A stretch of DNA of 64,000 nt from CAWBRY01 sp963791295. GTDB lineage: Bacteria > Bacteroidota > Bacteroidia > Chitinophagales > Chitinophagaceae. Made by a program: the position numbers and the translations under genes. The stretch spans positions 558,001-622,000 of the forward strand of contig CAWBRY010000004.1 in assembly GCA_963791295.1 (NCBI GenBank), in the 5' to 3' direction. Below, one piece after another: positions 1 through 9,416 of the stretch; within the stretch, counting starts at the first letter, position 1; every line of letters starts with the position of its first letter. A model generated the notes under the pieces. That model was given only the letters and a program-made list of their open reading frames with translations, had not been told where the DNA came from and searched no databases.

Positions 1-1481
1 CCGTGACTGGGTGCATCTACCAAATATTTAAGCCATGGAAATTTATACATGTCACCATATGCATCGAGGCGCCACGCCCCAGATAGACGGATAGTGGCGC
101 CCAAATAGAAACCCATTTCATTGGTTGGATAAGTGTTTTCAGTAAATGCATTGCCATTGATCGATTGGTACGCCTTGCTGATCGTTCGCTGAACCATCGA
201 AAGGTCGATGCGCGGGTCCACACTCCATAACAGACCATTTATAAATGCCTTATTGAAATTCTTATCTACGGCTGCTTCGCCAAAAAAATGAACATTCCTA
301 TAGGTGTAGCTGTAGTCAATACTGAAATTACTCCATCGACTTCCACTGATGGCAAATAGATTGTATGGCTCATTCCTCTTTTGCACGGGAATAGAAAAAT
401 GATAGTAAATACCATTGATTCCAAAATGTAAGCGTTTAGTTCGGTATGCAGCGTTTGCTCCAAAACTCGTTTGGGTTAAATCGTTCCTGTCCGCGTTTTC
501 ATTCGGCGTTCGATGGTAGCCTGAATTGAGAAAAGATGAAACAAAATCCTCATTATTGACAGTATCAGCTACAAAGTTTGCACTCAGCTTGCGAACGGAC
601 AAGAAAGCCGTTGCCTCGAACTTCTGTTTTTTAATCGTGATAGCTGCACCCCGGTTAAAGTTGAATTCGCCGGAAGAGGTGTAGGGAAGTAAAGCTGCTG
701 ATTGCCTCTTAATATTTAATGCATCGGCGCCCTTCTTAAAAGCCAGCGCCTGCCATTGCGTTAGACCCTGCCCAAAGTTGATGGTAAAATCGCCGATTGC
801 GAGCGACTGGATAATTCCAAGTTTTCTCGCAAAGAAATGAAACGAATAAAAGTCAAATCCTTTTTGTTGAGATCCTCTAAAGAATTGTTCTCCGGCATCT
901 TTATCGCCCGTAATCCCAAATTGTAAAAGGTTTTTATAAGTATATCGATACCTGAACAAGATGCGTTGGGGGCTGCCCAGGTAAGTTGTTCCCTGGGCAG
1001 ATTTATCAAAGCCGGCAGATCGTTCCAAGGTTTGGGAAACGCGCAGGAGCAAAGTATGGTCCCCTCCTTTCAATCTTAGTTTTGCCTGTGATGCAAGGAC
1101 TAGAGGGGATGAAATCGTAATATAGGGCAACAACCTGCGAATGGTGTTCAGGTCCCATGACGGAACTGCCTGCAATTCATAAATGTGAATCAACTTTCCC
1201 AGAAGCGTGCGATAAGTAATAAGATTTTCAATTTGCAGTTCGGTAATAAATCTCAATTGTTTGAGCTCCTCTGCACCTGCTGTATTTAAATTGATCGGGT
1301 TTTTTCTGAACTGTTCCAATTCAAGCAAATAAGAATCGTCTTCGGTTTCCATCTGCTCCAGATCAGCAAGGTTCTCCAATTGCTGTTCAGTGATTGGATG
1401 GATATCCTGTCCGACCAATGTATCCGCGGTAGTAAGAAATAGCAAACAGAAAACTATCAATATGGTCGGGTGGCTTTTCAA
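1..1481 (-). CDS. Helix-hairpin-helix secreted/outer-membrane protein (3' end outside window)
   Basis: An open frame of at least 493 codons runs off the left edge. No ATG lies in frame after the upstream stop, so I chose the TTG at 1481-1479, which is followed at once by a signal peptide (basic start, hydrophobic stretch to about residue 18). Residues 62-120 hold two helix-hairpin-helix-like motifs of the ComEA type (NLNTAGAEELKQL and DLNTIRRLLPY). The rest is rich in alternating aromatic and polar residues, as in an outer-membrane beta-barrel. HhH units usually bind DNA, but many Bacteroidota have this HhH plus barrel arrangement with no known role. It lies 12 bases after the barrel protein gene at 1494-2321 and is probably co-transcribed with it. 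Function is not established. Confidence 0.7.
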   Translation of the reverse strand, partial: MKSHPTILIVFCLLFLTTADTLVGQDIHPITEQQLENLADLEQMETEDDSYLLELEQFRKNPINLNTAGAEELKQLRFITELQIENLITYRTLLGKLIHIYELQAVPSWDLNTIRRLLPYITISSPLVLASQAKLRLKGGDHTLLLRVSQTLERSAGFDKSAQGTTYLGSPQRILFRYRYTYKNLLQFGITGDKDAGEQFFRGSQQKGFDFYSFHFFARKLGIIQSLAIGDFTINFGQGLTQWQALAFKKGADALNIKRQSAALLPYTSSGEFNFNRGAAITIKKQKFEATAFLSVRKLSANFVADTVNNEDFVSSFLNSGYHRTPNENADRNDLTQTSFGANAAYRTKRLHFGINGIYYHFSIPVQKRNEPYNLFAISGSRWSNFSIDYSYTYRNVHFFGEAAVDKNFNKAFINGLLWSVDPRIDLSMVQRTISKAYQSINGNAFTENTYPTNEMGFYLGATIRLSGAWRLDAYGDMYKFPWLKYLVDAPSH

Positions 1482-1493
1482 TCCATATAATAT

Positions 1494-2321
1494 TTAGTCT
1501 TTCCGCTGAGAGCGCGATATTAATAACGACAAACCGGGTGTTAGCCCCAACCGAGGATGATAATGTATTGTTATATCTACTCGCAACGCACGCATGCTGA
1601 GTCCCAGGCCCATCCAAACAGAGGATGTGGCTGTCGAAATGCCTGCTCTCGCCAGCAACTGAGGAATGAACTTATATTGAAACCCGGCATTGACATTTAC
1701 AGTGCGATCCTCCTCCTTTTCTATCGTGGTGGTGAGAAGAAATTTCGGTGAAGCATCATATCCGATTCCAATGGTATATAGTAAGGGCAATTTTTCCTTT
1801 TGTTCCAGGCCAAATTTTCCACCGGCTGGATTCTCTATAACTAACCCCGCATGAAGATTCTCCGTTAAGTGTAAAACAGTTCCGAGTTCAAAATTGATTG
1901 CGGCGGATGAGCCGTAGCCGGCGATTCGTATCAAGTGATAATTAAAAGAAGCGCCTATATCCAATTTATTGCCGAGGCTTCTACTATACACCAGTCCCAG
2001 CAATGTTTCATTGTATTCATTGAATCCAAAATAGTAAGTCTTCATTCCAAAATTTCCCGACTTTGTTGGCAAGGCGAATGCCGCGATATAATTATTTAGT
2101 TCGCTGATCATAAACCTTCGTTCCGCATAAACTCCGGCTGAAGGATTTTTTAGTTGAGCCAGCGAGGATGGGTTCAGTGTAAAAGAAAATATGTCTGCAT
2201 GATGAATACTATATGCACCCAGTCCAATATAATTAGTTGCCGCCGGGCGGCGAAGTGTCTGGCTGTTGCAAAGCGAGCTAATTAATATGATAAGGATAAT
2301 CGAAAAAGCACCGTTTTTCAT
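1494..2321 (-). CDS. PorV/PorQ-like outer-membrane beta-barrel protein
   Basis: A 275-residue protein with a signal peptide (residues 1-20, ending near CNSQ). Its early motif with GLGAYSIHHADIFSFTLNPS resembles the opening of the PorV/PorQ (FadL-like) barrel family, where an 'A..NPA.L' segment follows the first strands. The remainder is alternating amphipathic strands with glycine turns. Barrels of this group sit in the outer membrane; PorV itself shuttles T9SS cargo, but this copy could equally be an unrelated small barrel. The start is the ATG at 2321. It is the first gene of a two-gene minus-strand unit with the HhH protein and is divergent from folD. Family assignment is by pattern only. 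Confidence 0.6.
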   Translation of the reverse strand: MKNGAFSIILIILISSLCNSQTLRRPAATNYIGLGAYSIHHADIFSFTLNPSSLAQLKNPSAGVYAERRFMISELNNYIAAFALPTKSGNFGMKTYYFGFNEYNETLLGLVYSRSLGNKLDIGASFNYHLIRIAGYGSSAAINFELGTVLHLTENLHAGLVIENPAGGKFGLEQKEKLPLLYTIGIGYDASPKFLLTTTIEKEEDRTVNVNAGFQYKFIPQLLARAGISTATSSVWMGLGLSMRALRVDITIHYHPRLGLTPGLSLLISRSQRKD

Positions 2322-2435
2322 GGGTTGCCTAATTCGATCGAAAGGTAATAGCCGGACTCAGCTCACCAAAATAATTAGAGTGGTATATAAGGTATGTAAT
2401 AGCTAATCTTCGCTGGTGGATACTACCTTTACGCC

Positions 2436-3318
2436 ATGCAAATTTTAGATGGTAAAAAGGCCGCGCAGGCCATAAAAGACGAATTGAAGATTGAAGTGGC
2501 GCAATTGGCAGCAGAAGGAAAAAAAATTCCGCACCTGGCTGCGATCCTGGTGGGCAGCAATGGCGCCAGTGAAACCTATGTATCCGCCAAGGTAAAGGCA
2601 TGCGAAGAGGTTGGATTCAGGTCAACCCTGATTCGATTTGAAGAATCTGTCACTGAAATGAAGTTGTTGAATGCAATTGGTGAATTAAATACCGATCCCG
2701 AAGTGGATGGCATCCTCGTGCAACTGCCATTGCCTGACCATATTTCAGATGACCAGGTGATCAATACGATCGATGCCGATAAAGACGTAGACGGATTTCA
2801 TCCGATAAGCGCCGGCAAATTGATCCAGGGCCTGCCTACATTTATTCCCGCTACTCCTCATGGCATAATGTCTATTGCTGGAACATTATAAAATCGATAC
2901 CAATGGAAAGTATGCCGTAGTGCTTGGCCGAAGCAATATTGTTGGCCGTCCTATGAGCATATTATTAAGCAGTAATACCAATCCCGGAAATTGTACCGTA
3001 ACCATTTGTCATTCGCACACAAAGAATATGAAGGAAATTTGCCTGCAGGCAGATATCATTGTAGCAGCTCTGGGACAACCTGAATTTGTAACAGCAGATA
3101 TGGTGAAAGATGGCGTAATCGTTATTGATGTTGGAATAACCCGAGTGCCGGATGCAACCAAGAAAAGCGGATTCCGGTTAAAAGGAGATGTCGACTATGA
3201 TGCCGTTGCGCCAAAATGTTCTTACATAACTCCCGTGCCTGGCGGAGTTGGTCCCATGACGATCGCAGCATTGATGAAGAATACATACCGTTCATGCAAG
3301 ATGAAGAATTTTGATTGA
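2436..3318 (+). CDS. folD: FolD, methylene-THF dehydrogenase/cyclohydrolase (one frameshift)
   Basis: FolD interconverts 5,10-methylene-THF and 10-formyl-THF through an NADP-dependent dehydrogenase and a cyclohydrolase step in the cytosol. The N-terminal part has the family signatures (YVSAKVKACEEVG with the catalytic Tyr-Lys pair, then DGILVQLPLP and KDVDGFHP). The C-terminal part has the Rossmann motif VVLGRSNIVGRP and TPVPGGVGPMT. The two halves are in different frames: near 2865-2875, just after PATPHGIM, one extra base moves the reading frame and gives an early stop at 2889-2891. Corrected length is about 293 residues, normal for FolD. Because folD is normally essential or nearly so, a consensus error is more likely than real loss. 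queE follows within 25 bases, a common Bacteroidota pairing. Confidence 0.9.
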
Positions 3319-3340
3319 GTGATTGACATGCTAGGAAAAG

Positions 3341-3942
3341 ATGATCTACCATGTCCTTCCCGTAATGGAGCATTTCTACACCTCCAGGGAGAAGGCTTTC
3401 ACCAGGGAAGCGCAGCTTATTTTATCCGGCTCGGTGGTTGTGATATCGGTTGCGTATGGTGCGATGTAAAAGAAAGCTGGGAGAAAGGATCATCCATTGA
3501 TAAAGGTTGAAGATCTGTTTCAAGTGTAAGAAAAACACCGGCAGAAATTGTGGTGGTTACCGGTGGTGAGCCATTGATGCATAATCTGGACAAGCTAACT
3601 CAGGAATTACATGAGGCTGGCTTGAAAACAAATATTGAAACTTCCGGCGCCTATCCATTAAGTGGCAAATGGGATTGGATCTGCCTGTCCCAAAAAAATT
3701 TAAAGCGCCTTTGCCCGAGATCCTTCCCATGGCCAATGAATTAAAAGTTGTTGTCTTTAACAGTTTCGATTTTGAATGGGCAGAAAAATATGCAAACATG
3801 GTTTCATCACATTGCAAATTGTTCCTGCAACCCGAATGGGACAAGTCTTCGGAAATGACTCCTTTAATCATTGATTATATCAAGGCTCATCCACAATGGG
3901 AGTTGTTCCATGCAGATCCATAAATATATCCATGTGCCGTAA
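3341..3942 (+). pseudogene. queE: QueE, 7-carboxy-7-deazaguanine synthase (several frameshifts)
   Basis: QueE is a radical-SAM enzyme that turns 6-carboxytetrahydropterin into 7-carboxy-7-deazaguanine, a queuosine precursor. The pieces, spread over all three frames, are: MIYHVLPVME from the ATG at 3341; LQGEGFHQG, then FIRLGGCDIGCVWCDVK with the Cys cluster; VVVTGGEPLM; the ETSG motif; LFLQPEWD; and a C-terminal IHKYIHVP before the stop at 3940-3942. Frame changes are needed near 3368, 3490-3500, 3525, 3685 and 3910. At 3685 the sequence has CCC before an A-run where the family needs CCCC, a homopolymer deletion. Corrected length is about 200 residues, normal for the family. Either the local consensus is poor or the gene is truly dead. 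Confidence 0.8.
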
Positions 3943-4006
3943 CCATTAAGACCAATGCATTCACTTCAGAAGAAATCTATTAACAATTTCTAGCTCTCCG
4001 ACAAAC

Positions 4007-4014
4007 TATTTTTG
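4007..4014 (+). promoter_or_regulatory. Candidate -7 promoter element
   Basis: TATTTTTG fits the Bacteroidota -7 consensus TAnnTTTG and lies 33 bases before the start of the TPR/OmpA gene. I see no good -33 TTTG at the right distance, so support is weak. Confidence 0.35.
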
Positions 4015-4046
4015 AATTAGTTTCGTCATGCGAAAGAGATAATACC

Positions 4047-5989
4047 ATGAGAATGCGGCAATTCTTAAATATCTTATTTTATACCCTCTTAATGATCATG
4101 CTGGGTAATCCTCTATCTTCCTCAGCTCAACCTTACGATCCTTCCAAAATAAATAAGAAAGCCGTTACCCTTTATAATCTTGCAATGGAAAGAATTGAGG
4201 ACGGGAGCTATGCCAATGCTGTTGCATTTTTGCAAGCAGAGCCTGGAAATGGATAAGCGATATGTAGACGCTTATCTTTCGCTGGCTGGGATCTATGGCC
4301 AAATAAAAAATTATAAAAGCAGTGTGGAGAATTATGAAAAGGCATTTGCCATGGATTCCAATTATACCATCGATTATAAGCTCCCCTATTCGATCAACCT
4401 GGCAGGTATTGGCGAATTTGAAAAAGCATTATTGGCCATCGATGATCTTCTGGCTAAAAAACCTCCTAAAAATTCCAACAGCTTAAAAGCTGTAAACTAT
4501 CGAAAGCGATGTTATGAATTTGCCGTGGATTATGCGAAAACAAATGCAAACCGATCCTATGTGTTTTCTCCACAAAATGTCGGGGATGGTGTCAACACGA
4601 CCGAATCGGAATATTTTCCATCATTGACCATCGATGGAAAGGAGTTGGTATTCACGCGAAGAATAAAAAATTTTAATGAAGATTTTTATTATAGCGCTCA
4701 AAAATTGGGATTGTGGGATGTCGCAAGACCGATGCAAGGAAATGTCAATACTGAACAGAATGAAGGCGCCCAAAATATTTCGCAGGACGGACAGTGGTTG
4801 GTCTTTACCGGATGCGACCGCCCTGGAGGATTTGGCGGATGTGATATCTATATTTCTTATTCCACACCGCAGGGATGGAGCGAGGCTTTCAACGTCGGTG
4901 GGCGCGTGAACTCCGATCAATGGGATTCGCAACCATGTCTTTCACCGGATAAGAGAGATCTTTATTTCAGCAGTCGGAGGTTGGGTGGCATTGGTGGCAC
5001 CGACATTTATGTTTCGCATCTTCAACCCAATGGGAAATGGGGCGAACCCGAAAACCTGGGCCCCACTATCAACACTATGGCTAATGAAGCGTCGCCATTT
5101 ATGCACGCAGATAATCAAACAATGTATTTTACTTCTGATGGTTTACCTGGCTATGGCGACAATGATCTTTTTTATACCAAAAAAGGGCCAGGCGGAGAAT
5201 GGAGTAAACCGGTGAACCTCGGATATCCCATTAATACCATTGGCGATGAAGGCACCATATTCATTACTGCCAATGGAAAAACTGCTTATTATTCGAGTGA
5301 TCGCAGTGATACGCGGGGCGGATTGGATATTTATAGTTTTGAGTTGAGGGAAGATATTCGCCCCTATCAAAACGGGATGGGTAAAAGGCCAGGTATTTGA
5401 CAAAAAAACAACCAAGGGTCTTCCCTCATCTGTTGAACTAATTGATCTGGCAACGCGGGAGTTGATGACCAAAGTGCAAACCGATGAAATGGGAAATTAC
5501 CTGATCACCTTGCCTGTCGGCAAGGACTATGCATTTAATGTAAACCGCCAGGGCTACTTATTCTATTCCGACAATTTTTTGATGAGCAACAGTCCTGCTG
5601 ATTCAGTGTATGAAAAAAATATTCCATTGCAGCCCATTGAAGCCAATGCCATCGTCATCTTAAAAAATATTTTCTTCGATATCAATAAATTTGAGCTCAA
5701 ACCCGAATCCCAAGTCGAATTGGACAAGCTGGTCCAGCTACTGAATGAAAATCCAAAATTAAAAATAGAAATAGGCGGCCATACGGATAATGTCGGAAAG
5801 CCGGCCGACAATATAACGCTCTCCAATAACCGCGCGAAGGCGGTGGTGACTTATTTAGTAGGAAAGAACATCTCCGTCACGCGGCTGACCGCCAAAGGAT
5901 ATGGGGAAACCAAACCTACTGCCGACAATAAAACGGAGGAAGGCAAAGCCTTGAACAGGCGGACAGAAATGAAAGTACTGAGTCAATGA
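4047..5989 (+). CDS. TPR / PD40 beta-propeller / OmpA-family lipo-/envelope protein (two frameshifts)
   Basis: Reconstructed as one protein of about 645 residues. It has a signal peptide (1-28), TPR-like repeats, then WD40-like PD40 repeats with the pattern 'S.DG..LYFSS.R.GG.GG.DIY', a short carboxypeptidase-regulatory-like domain (QVFDKKTTKGLPSSVELID onward), and a C-terminal OmpA domain (IFFDINKFELKP, then GGHTDNVG and NNRAKAV) that should bind peptidoglycan. The family includes PorE-like T9SS proteins. Frameshifts at about 4230 (after NAVAFLQ) and 5370 (after DIRPYQ) split it; both neighbours continue in the expected family order, so the gene was intact recently or still is. It lies alone between queE and dprA. 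Confidence 0.82.
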
Positions 5990-6115
5990 TTTTTCAATGA
6001 CACCGTTTGCCGAGTTGAAATTCGCATAGACAAAATTTTACTGAAAAAAATTTATTGGCAGAAAATTGATTTGCTTCTACCTGATATGGGTATAAAAAAT
6101 ACGTGTATCAAATTT

Positions 6116-6123
6116 TATATTTG
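6116..6123 (+). promoter_or_regulatory. Candidate -7 promoter element of dprA
   Basis: TATATTTG matches TAnnTTTG and ends 17 bases before the dprA start. No convincing -33 element was found, so this rests on the -7 box and position. Confidence 0.4.
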
Positions 6124-6140
6124 ACGGAAGTTGTTCGTCG

Positions 6141-7238
6141 ATGAATTCGGACCTTCTATACCAGATAGCTCTCACCCTTATTCCTCATATCGGCACAGTT
6201 CAGGCGAAAGCCTTGTTACAACATTATCAGGTCGATGATATCTTTAAATTAACAAAGAACACCTTGGAAAAAATAGAAGGCATTGGTCTTATTCGTGCAG
6301 CATCCATCAAAGAATTTTCAGATTTTGCAAGAGTAGAACAAGAAATAGCATTTATTGAGAAACATAAAATCAGGACTCTTTTCATCACCCACGACGACTA
6401 TCCGAAACGACTGCTTCATTGCAATGATTCACCCATCCTTCTATATTTCCGCGGAGTAACAGATCTGAATGCTTCAAGAATTCTAGCTGTTATTGGAACA
6501 AGAAATCATACAGAATATGGAAAACAATTTGTTGAAAAGTTAGTCAACGATTTAGCAACTTACAATGTCACTATCGTTAGTGGTTTGGCTTATGGTATCG
6601 ACGCGATCGCACATAGATCGGCGATGAAGAATACATTGCCGACGGTCGGCGTACTTGCACATGGACTTGATCAACTTTATCCATTGGAACATCGCCGCCT
6701 TGCTAAAGACATGATCAGTCAGGAAGGAGGCCTCTTAACTGAATTTCTGAGCGGCACTAAGCCAGACAAACATAATTTTCCTATTCGCAACCGGATTGTA
6801 GCAGGAATGAGCGACGCGACGATTGTGATAGAAACGGGTTTGAAAGGAGGAAGCATGATCACTGCTGAATTAGCCAATGGTTATAACAGAGACGTATTTG
6901 CAGTTCCCGGCAGAGCTACCGACATCAAAAGCGCCGGTTGTAACAATCTTATCCGGAATAATAAAGCGGTGTTGCTCACTGATGCTTCGGAGTTGGTCGA
7001 TTTAATGAATTGGGACCAGCAGTCAACACGGATCGCACATCAAAAACAACTATTCATAGAGCTATCGGAAAATGAGAAAGCAGTAATAAATATCCTTCAT
7101 GTAAATGACCCTGTGCATATAGATGAAATAAATTTTAAAAGTGGCCTTAGTACCAGCTCGGTTGCAGCCGCCATCCTCAACCTGGAACTGGAAAATGTAG
7201 TATTATCTTTACCCGGTAAACTGTACAGACTGGCCTAA
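6141..7238 (+). CDS. dprA: DprA, DNA-processing protein A
   Basis: DprA binds incoming single-stranded DNA in the cytosol and loads RecA during natural transformation. The 365-residue protein has an N-terminal helix-hairpin-helix part (near TLEKIEGIG), the Rossmann-fold core with VSGLAYGIDAIAHR, the signature FPIRNRIVAGMSD, and GLKGGSMITAE. A C-terminal winged-helix segment follows from about residue 300. Length is typical. The start at 6141 sits close behind a -7 box. It stands alone between the OmpA protein and a secreted T9SS protein; no com operon is next to it. The HhH protein at the left edge is ComEA-like only in its domain, so I do not link the two. Confidence 0.93.
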   Translation: MNSDLLYQIALTLIPHIGTVQAKALLQHYQVDDIFKLTKNTLEKIEGIGLIRAASIKEFSDFARVEQEIAFIEKHKIRTLFITHDDYPKRLLHCNDSPILLYFRGVTDLNASRILAVIGTRNHTEYGKQFVEKLVNDLATYNVTIVSGLAYGIDAIAHRSAMKNTLPTVGVLAHGLDQLYPLEHRRLAKDMISQEGGLLTEFLSGTKPDKHNFPIRNRIVAGMSDATIVIETGLKGGSMITAELANGYNRDVFAVPGRATDIKSAGCNNLIRNNKAVLLTDASELVDLMNWDQQSTRIAHQKQLFIELSENEKAVINILHVNDPVHIDEINFKSGLSTSSVAAAILNLELENVVLSLPGKLYRLA

Positions 7239-7319
7239 GAATAGCTCCCAGGCAACGTATCCAATCGTCTTGTTGTCTATCCATTGGCCAGGCCCCTTTT
7301 TGGTATCATTCACGCTCAA

Positions 7320-9353
7320 ATGGCATATTTACGTAAGGACATTCTTGTTTTTATCTTATCAATTCTGTGCGGGACGGCAGCCCTGGGTCAACCCTGTACG
7401 GCACTTGGGCAGACTCCCACCACCGCCTTCCCTGTTTGCGGTATCACTACATTCAATCAATCCACCGTACCTATATGTGCAACCAACGACTTATTTGTAC
7501 CTGGGTGTTCACCGAATACAGGAGCAAATTATCAGAATAAAAATCCTTTTTGGTACAAATTCACCTGCTATCAAAGCGGAACGCTGGGCTTTACGATTAC
7601 GCCCAATGCAATCAATGAGGATTATGATTGGCAACTTTATGACATCACCGGCCATAATCCCAACGATGTTTTCACCGAAAATTCCCTGGTGATTACTGGC
7701 AATTGGGCGGGAACATTCGGATTGACTGGCGCTTCGGCGAGTGGTTCTCCAACTATTTCCTGTGCATCAATACCCGCAGACAACGTACCCACCTTCACAA
7801 TCTGGCCCACCCTGATAGCAGGGCATAACTATATTTTAATGATCAGTCATTTCTCCGATTCCCAAAGTGGATATTCCTTAGAATTCGATGGAGGGACTGC
7901 AGTGATCACTGATCCGGCGATTCCACACTTTTTTAGTGCATTGGCAAACTGCGACGGAAAGCAGCTCGTAGTAAAGTTCAATAAGAGAATAATCTGCAGA
8001 TCGCTTACTCTGGCGGGATCGGAATTTAGCATTTCACCTGCGGTGACCACCGTGGTTTCTGCTGCGGTTACCCAATGCTCACAAGGCTTCGACTTTGATG
8101 AATTAACAATAACCCTGGCAAATCCAGTTCCTCCCGGCGATTATCAATTGATCATTAATAATGGTTCCGATGGAAACACCTTGCTGGATAATTGCGGCCT
8201 CAGCATTCCACAAGGCGAAGAAATTTCGTTTCATTATCAAAATCCTCAACCAACACCTATTGATAGTATCGGCCAGCCGGGTTGTGCTCCGGCCATCCTA
8301 AATATCTATTTTGGAAAAAATATTGACTGCAGCTCCATTGCTGCAGATGGAAGTGATTTTATGATTAGTGGCCCAACAGCTGTTGCCGTTTCGGGAGCCA
8401 CAGGTGTTAATTGCGTGGATGGTTTGAGTAGTACCATTGGGATTTCCCTCACCGCTCCATTATATACACAGGGAAATTATATATTGACTCTCAAGACCGG
8501 TCTTGATGGAAACACTGTAATCGATGAATGCGGTCAGCAGACGCTTCCACAATCACTGCCGTTTAATACGGTAGATACTGTCTCCGCATTCTTTTCAACG
8601 ATTACAGAGTTGGGCTGCAGACAAAACACACTCACATTTTCACATGATGGAGCACATGGTGTAAACAATTGGAATTGGAAATTCAATAGTAACCTGTCGC
8701 TGAATACTCCCACTGCGATCATTCATTTTCCTTCAACGAGCAGGGATACCGTGCAATTAATTGTAAGCAATGGAATATGCAGCGATTCAACCGTGGAAGT
8801 GCTGGAATTCGACAATGAGGTAAGGGCTGCATTTGAAATGCCCAACGTGATCTGTCCTGAAGATCCATTTTTGGTAACTGACTCCAGCAGTGGCCAGGTG
8901 GATTACTGGTCATGGAAATATGATGTGATGTCCAGTTCCACGGCCAGAAGCCCCAGCCCATATTATTTTCCCTATACTCCGCGGGATGCATATTACTCTA
9001 TTCAACTGGTAGTGACCAATACAACTCTCAATTGCAAGGATAGTACGCGCAAGACGTTGCGCGTTCTTAATAATTGTTTCATTGCTGTTCCAACTGCGTT
9101 TACACCTAACGACGACGGACTGAACGATTTTCTTTCTCCTCACAATGCATTGAAAGCAGATAAGCTGGAATTCAAAGTATATAACCGTTGGGGACAATTA
9201 GTCTTTGCAACTCACAATTGGTTGGAAAAATGGAATGGTAAAATAAACGGCCTTCTGCAACCTTCCGGCATCTATGTTTGGTTCTTAAGTTATACGAATA
9301 GTGACACCGGCCAAAGGGTTTTCCAAAAAGGAACGACGATGCTCATTCGGTAG
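7320..9353 (+). CDS. Large secreted T9SS protein with type B (gliding-motility) C-terminal domain
   Basis: I prefer the ATG at 7320 over one at 7284, because it gives a clean signal peptide (MAYLRKDILVFILSILCG). The mature part of about 650 residues is Cys-containing and beta-rich, with two similar Ig-like segments around 7910-8230 and 8250-8560 (each with 'GNYxLxxxxGxDGNTxxDxCG') and a PKD-like segment near 8620-9050. The last 90 residues carry FTPNDDGLND and FKVYNRWGQLVF, the type B sorting domain that sends proteins through T9SS to the cell surface. Cargo function is unknown; such repeats usually mark adhesins or surface scaffold proteins. Secretion would depend on SprA, encoded at 20371-27576. 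Confidence 0.88.
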   Translation: MAYLRKDILVFILSILCGTAALGQPCTALGQTPTTAFPVCGITTFNQSTVPICATNDLFVPGCSPNTGANYQNKNPFWYKFTCYQSGTLGFTITPNAINEDYDWQLYDITGHNPNDVFTENSLVITGNWAGTFGLTGASASGSPTISCASIPADNVPTFTIWPTLIAGHNYILMISHFSDSQSGYSLEFDGGTAVITDPAIPHFFSALANCDGKQLVVKFNKRIICRSLTLAGSEFSISPAVTTVVSAAVTQCSQGFDFDELTITLANPVPPGDYQLIINNGSDGNTLLDNCGLSIPQGEEISFHYQNPQPTPIDSIGQPGCAPAILNIYFGKNIDCSSIAADGSDFMISGPTAVAVSGATGVNCVDGLSSTIGISLTAPLYTQGNYILTLKTGLDGNTVIDECGQQTLPQSLPFNTVDTVSAFFSTITELGCRQNTLTFSHDGAHGVNNWNWKFNSNLSLNTPTAIIHFPSTSRDTVQLIVSNGICSDSTVEVLEFDNEVRAAFEMPNVICPEDPFLVTDSSSGQVDYWSWKYDVMSSSTARSPSPYYFPYTPRDAYYSIQLVVTNTTLNCKDSTRKTLRVLNNCFIAVPTAFTPNDDGLNDFLSPHNALKADKLEFKVYNRWGQLVFATHNWLEKWNGKINGLLQPSGIYVWFLSYTNSDTGQRVFQKGTTMLIR

Positions 9354-9380
9354 CATGGTATGCATTCGTCATAAATTTCA

Positions 9381-9413
9381 TTTGGCGCATATTCTATGTC
9401 TGTCCTATCTTTG
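9381..9413 (+). promoter_or_regulatory. guaB promoter (TTTG-N21-TATCTTTG)
   Basis: A -33 TTTG at 9381-9384 and a -7 TATCTTTG at 9406-9413, spaced 21 bases, match the Bacteroidota housekeeping promoter. The ATG of guaB follows only three bases after the -7 box, so transcription would begin at or next to the start codon. Confidence 0.75.
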
Positions 9414-9416
9414 CAC

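Noticed and set aside
3319..3510. QueE start at 3319
   Set aside because: That frame gives a leader (MIDMLGKDDLPCPSRN) unlike the family; the frame from 3341 gives the expected LPVME before the first frame change.
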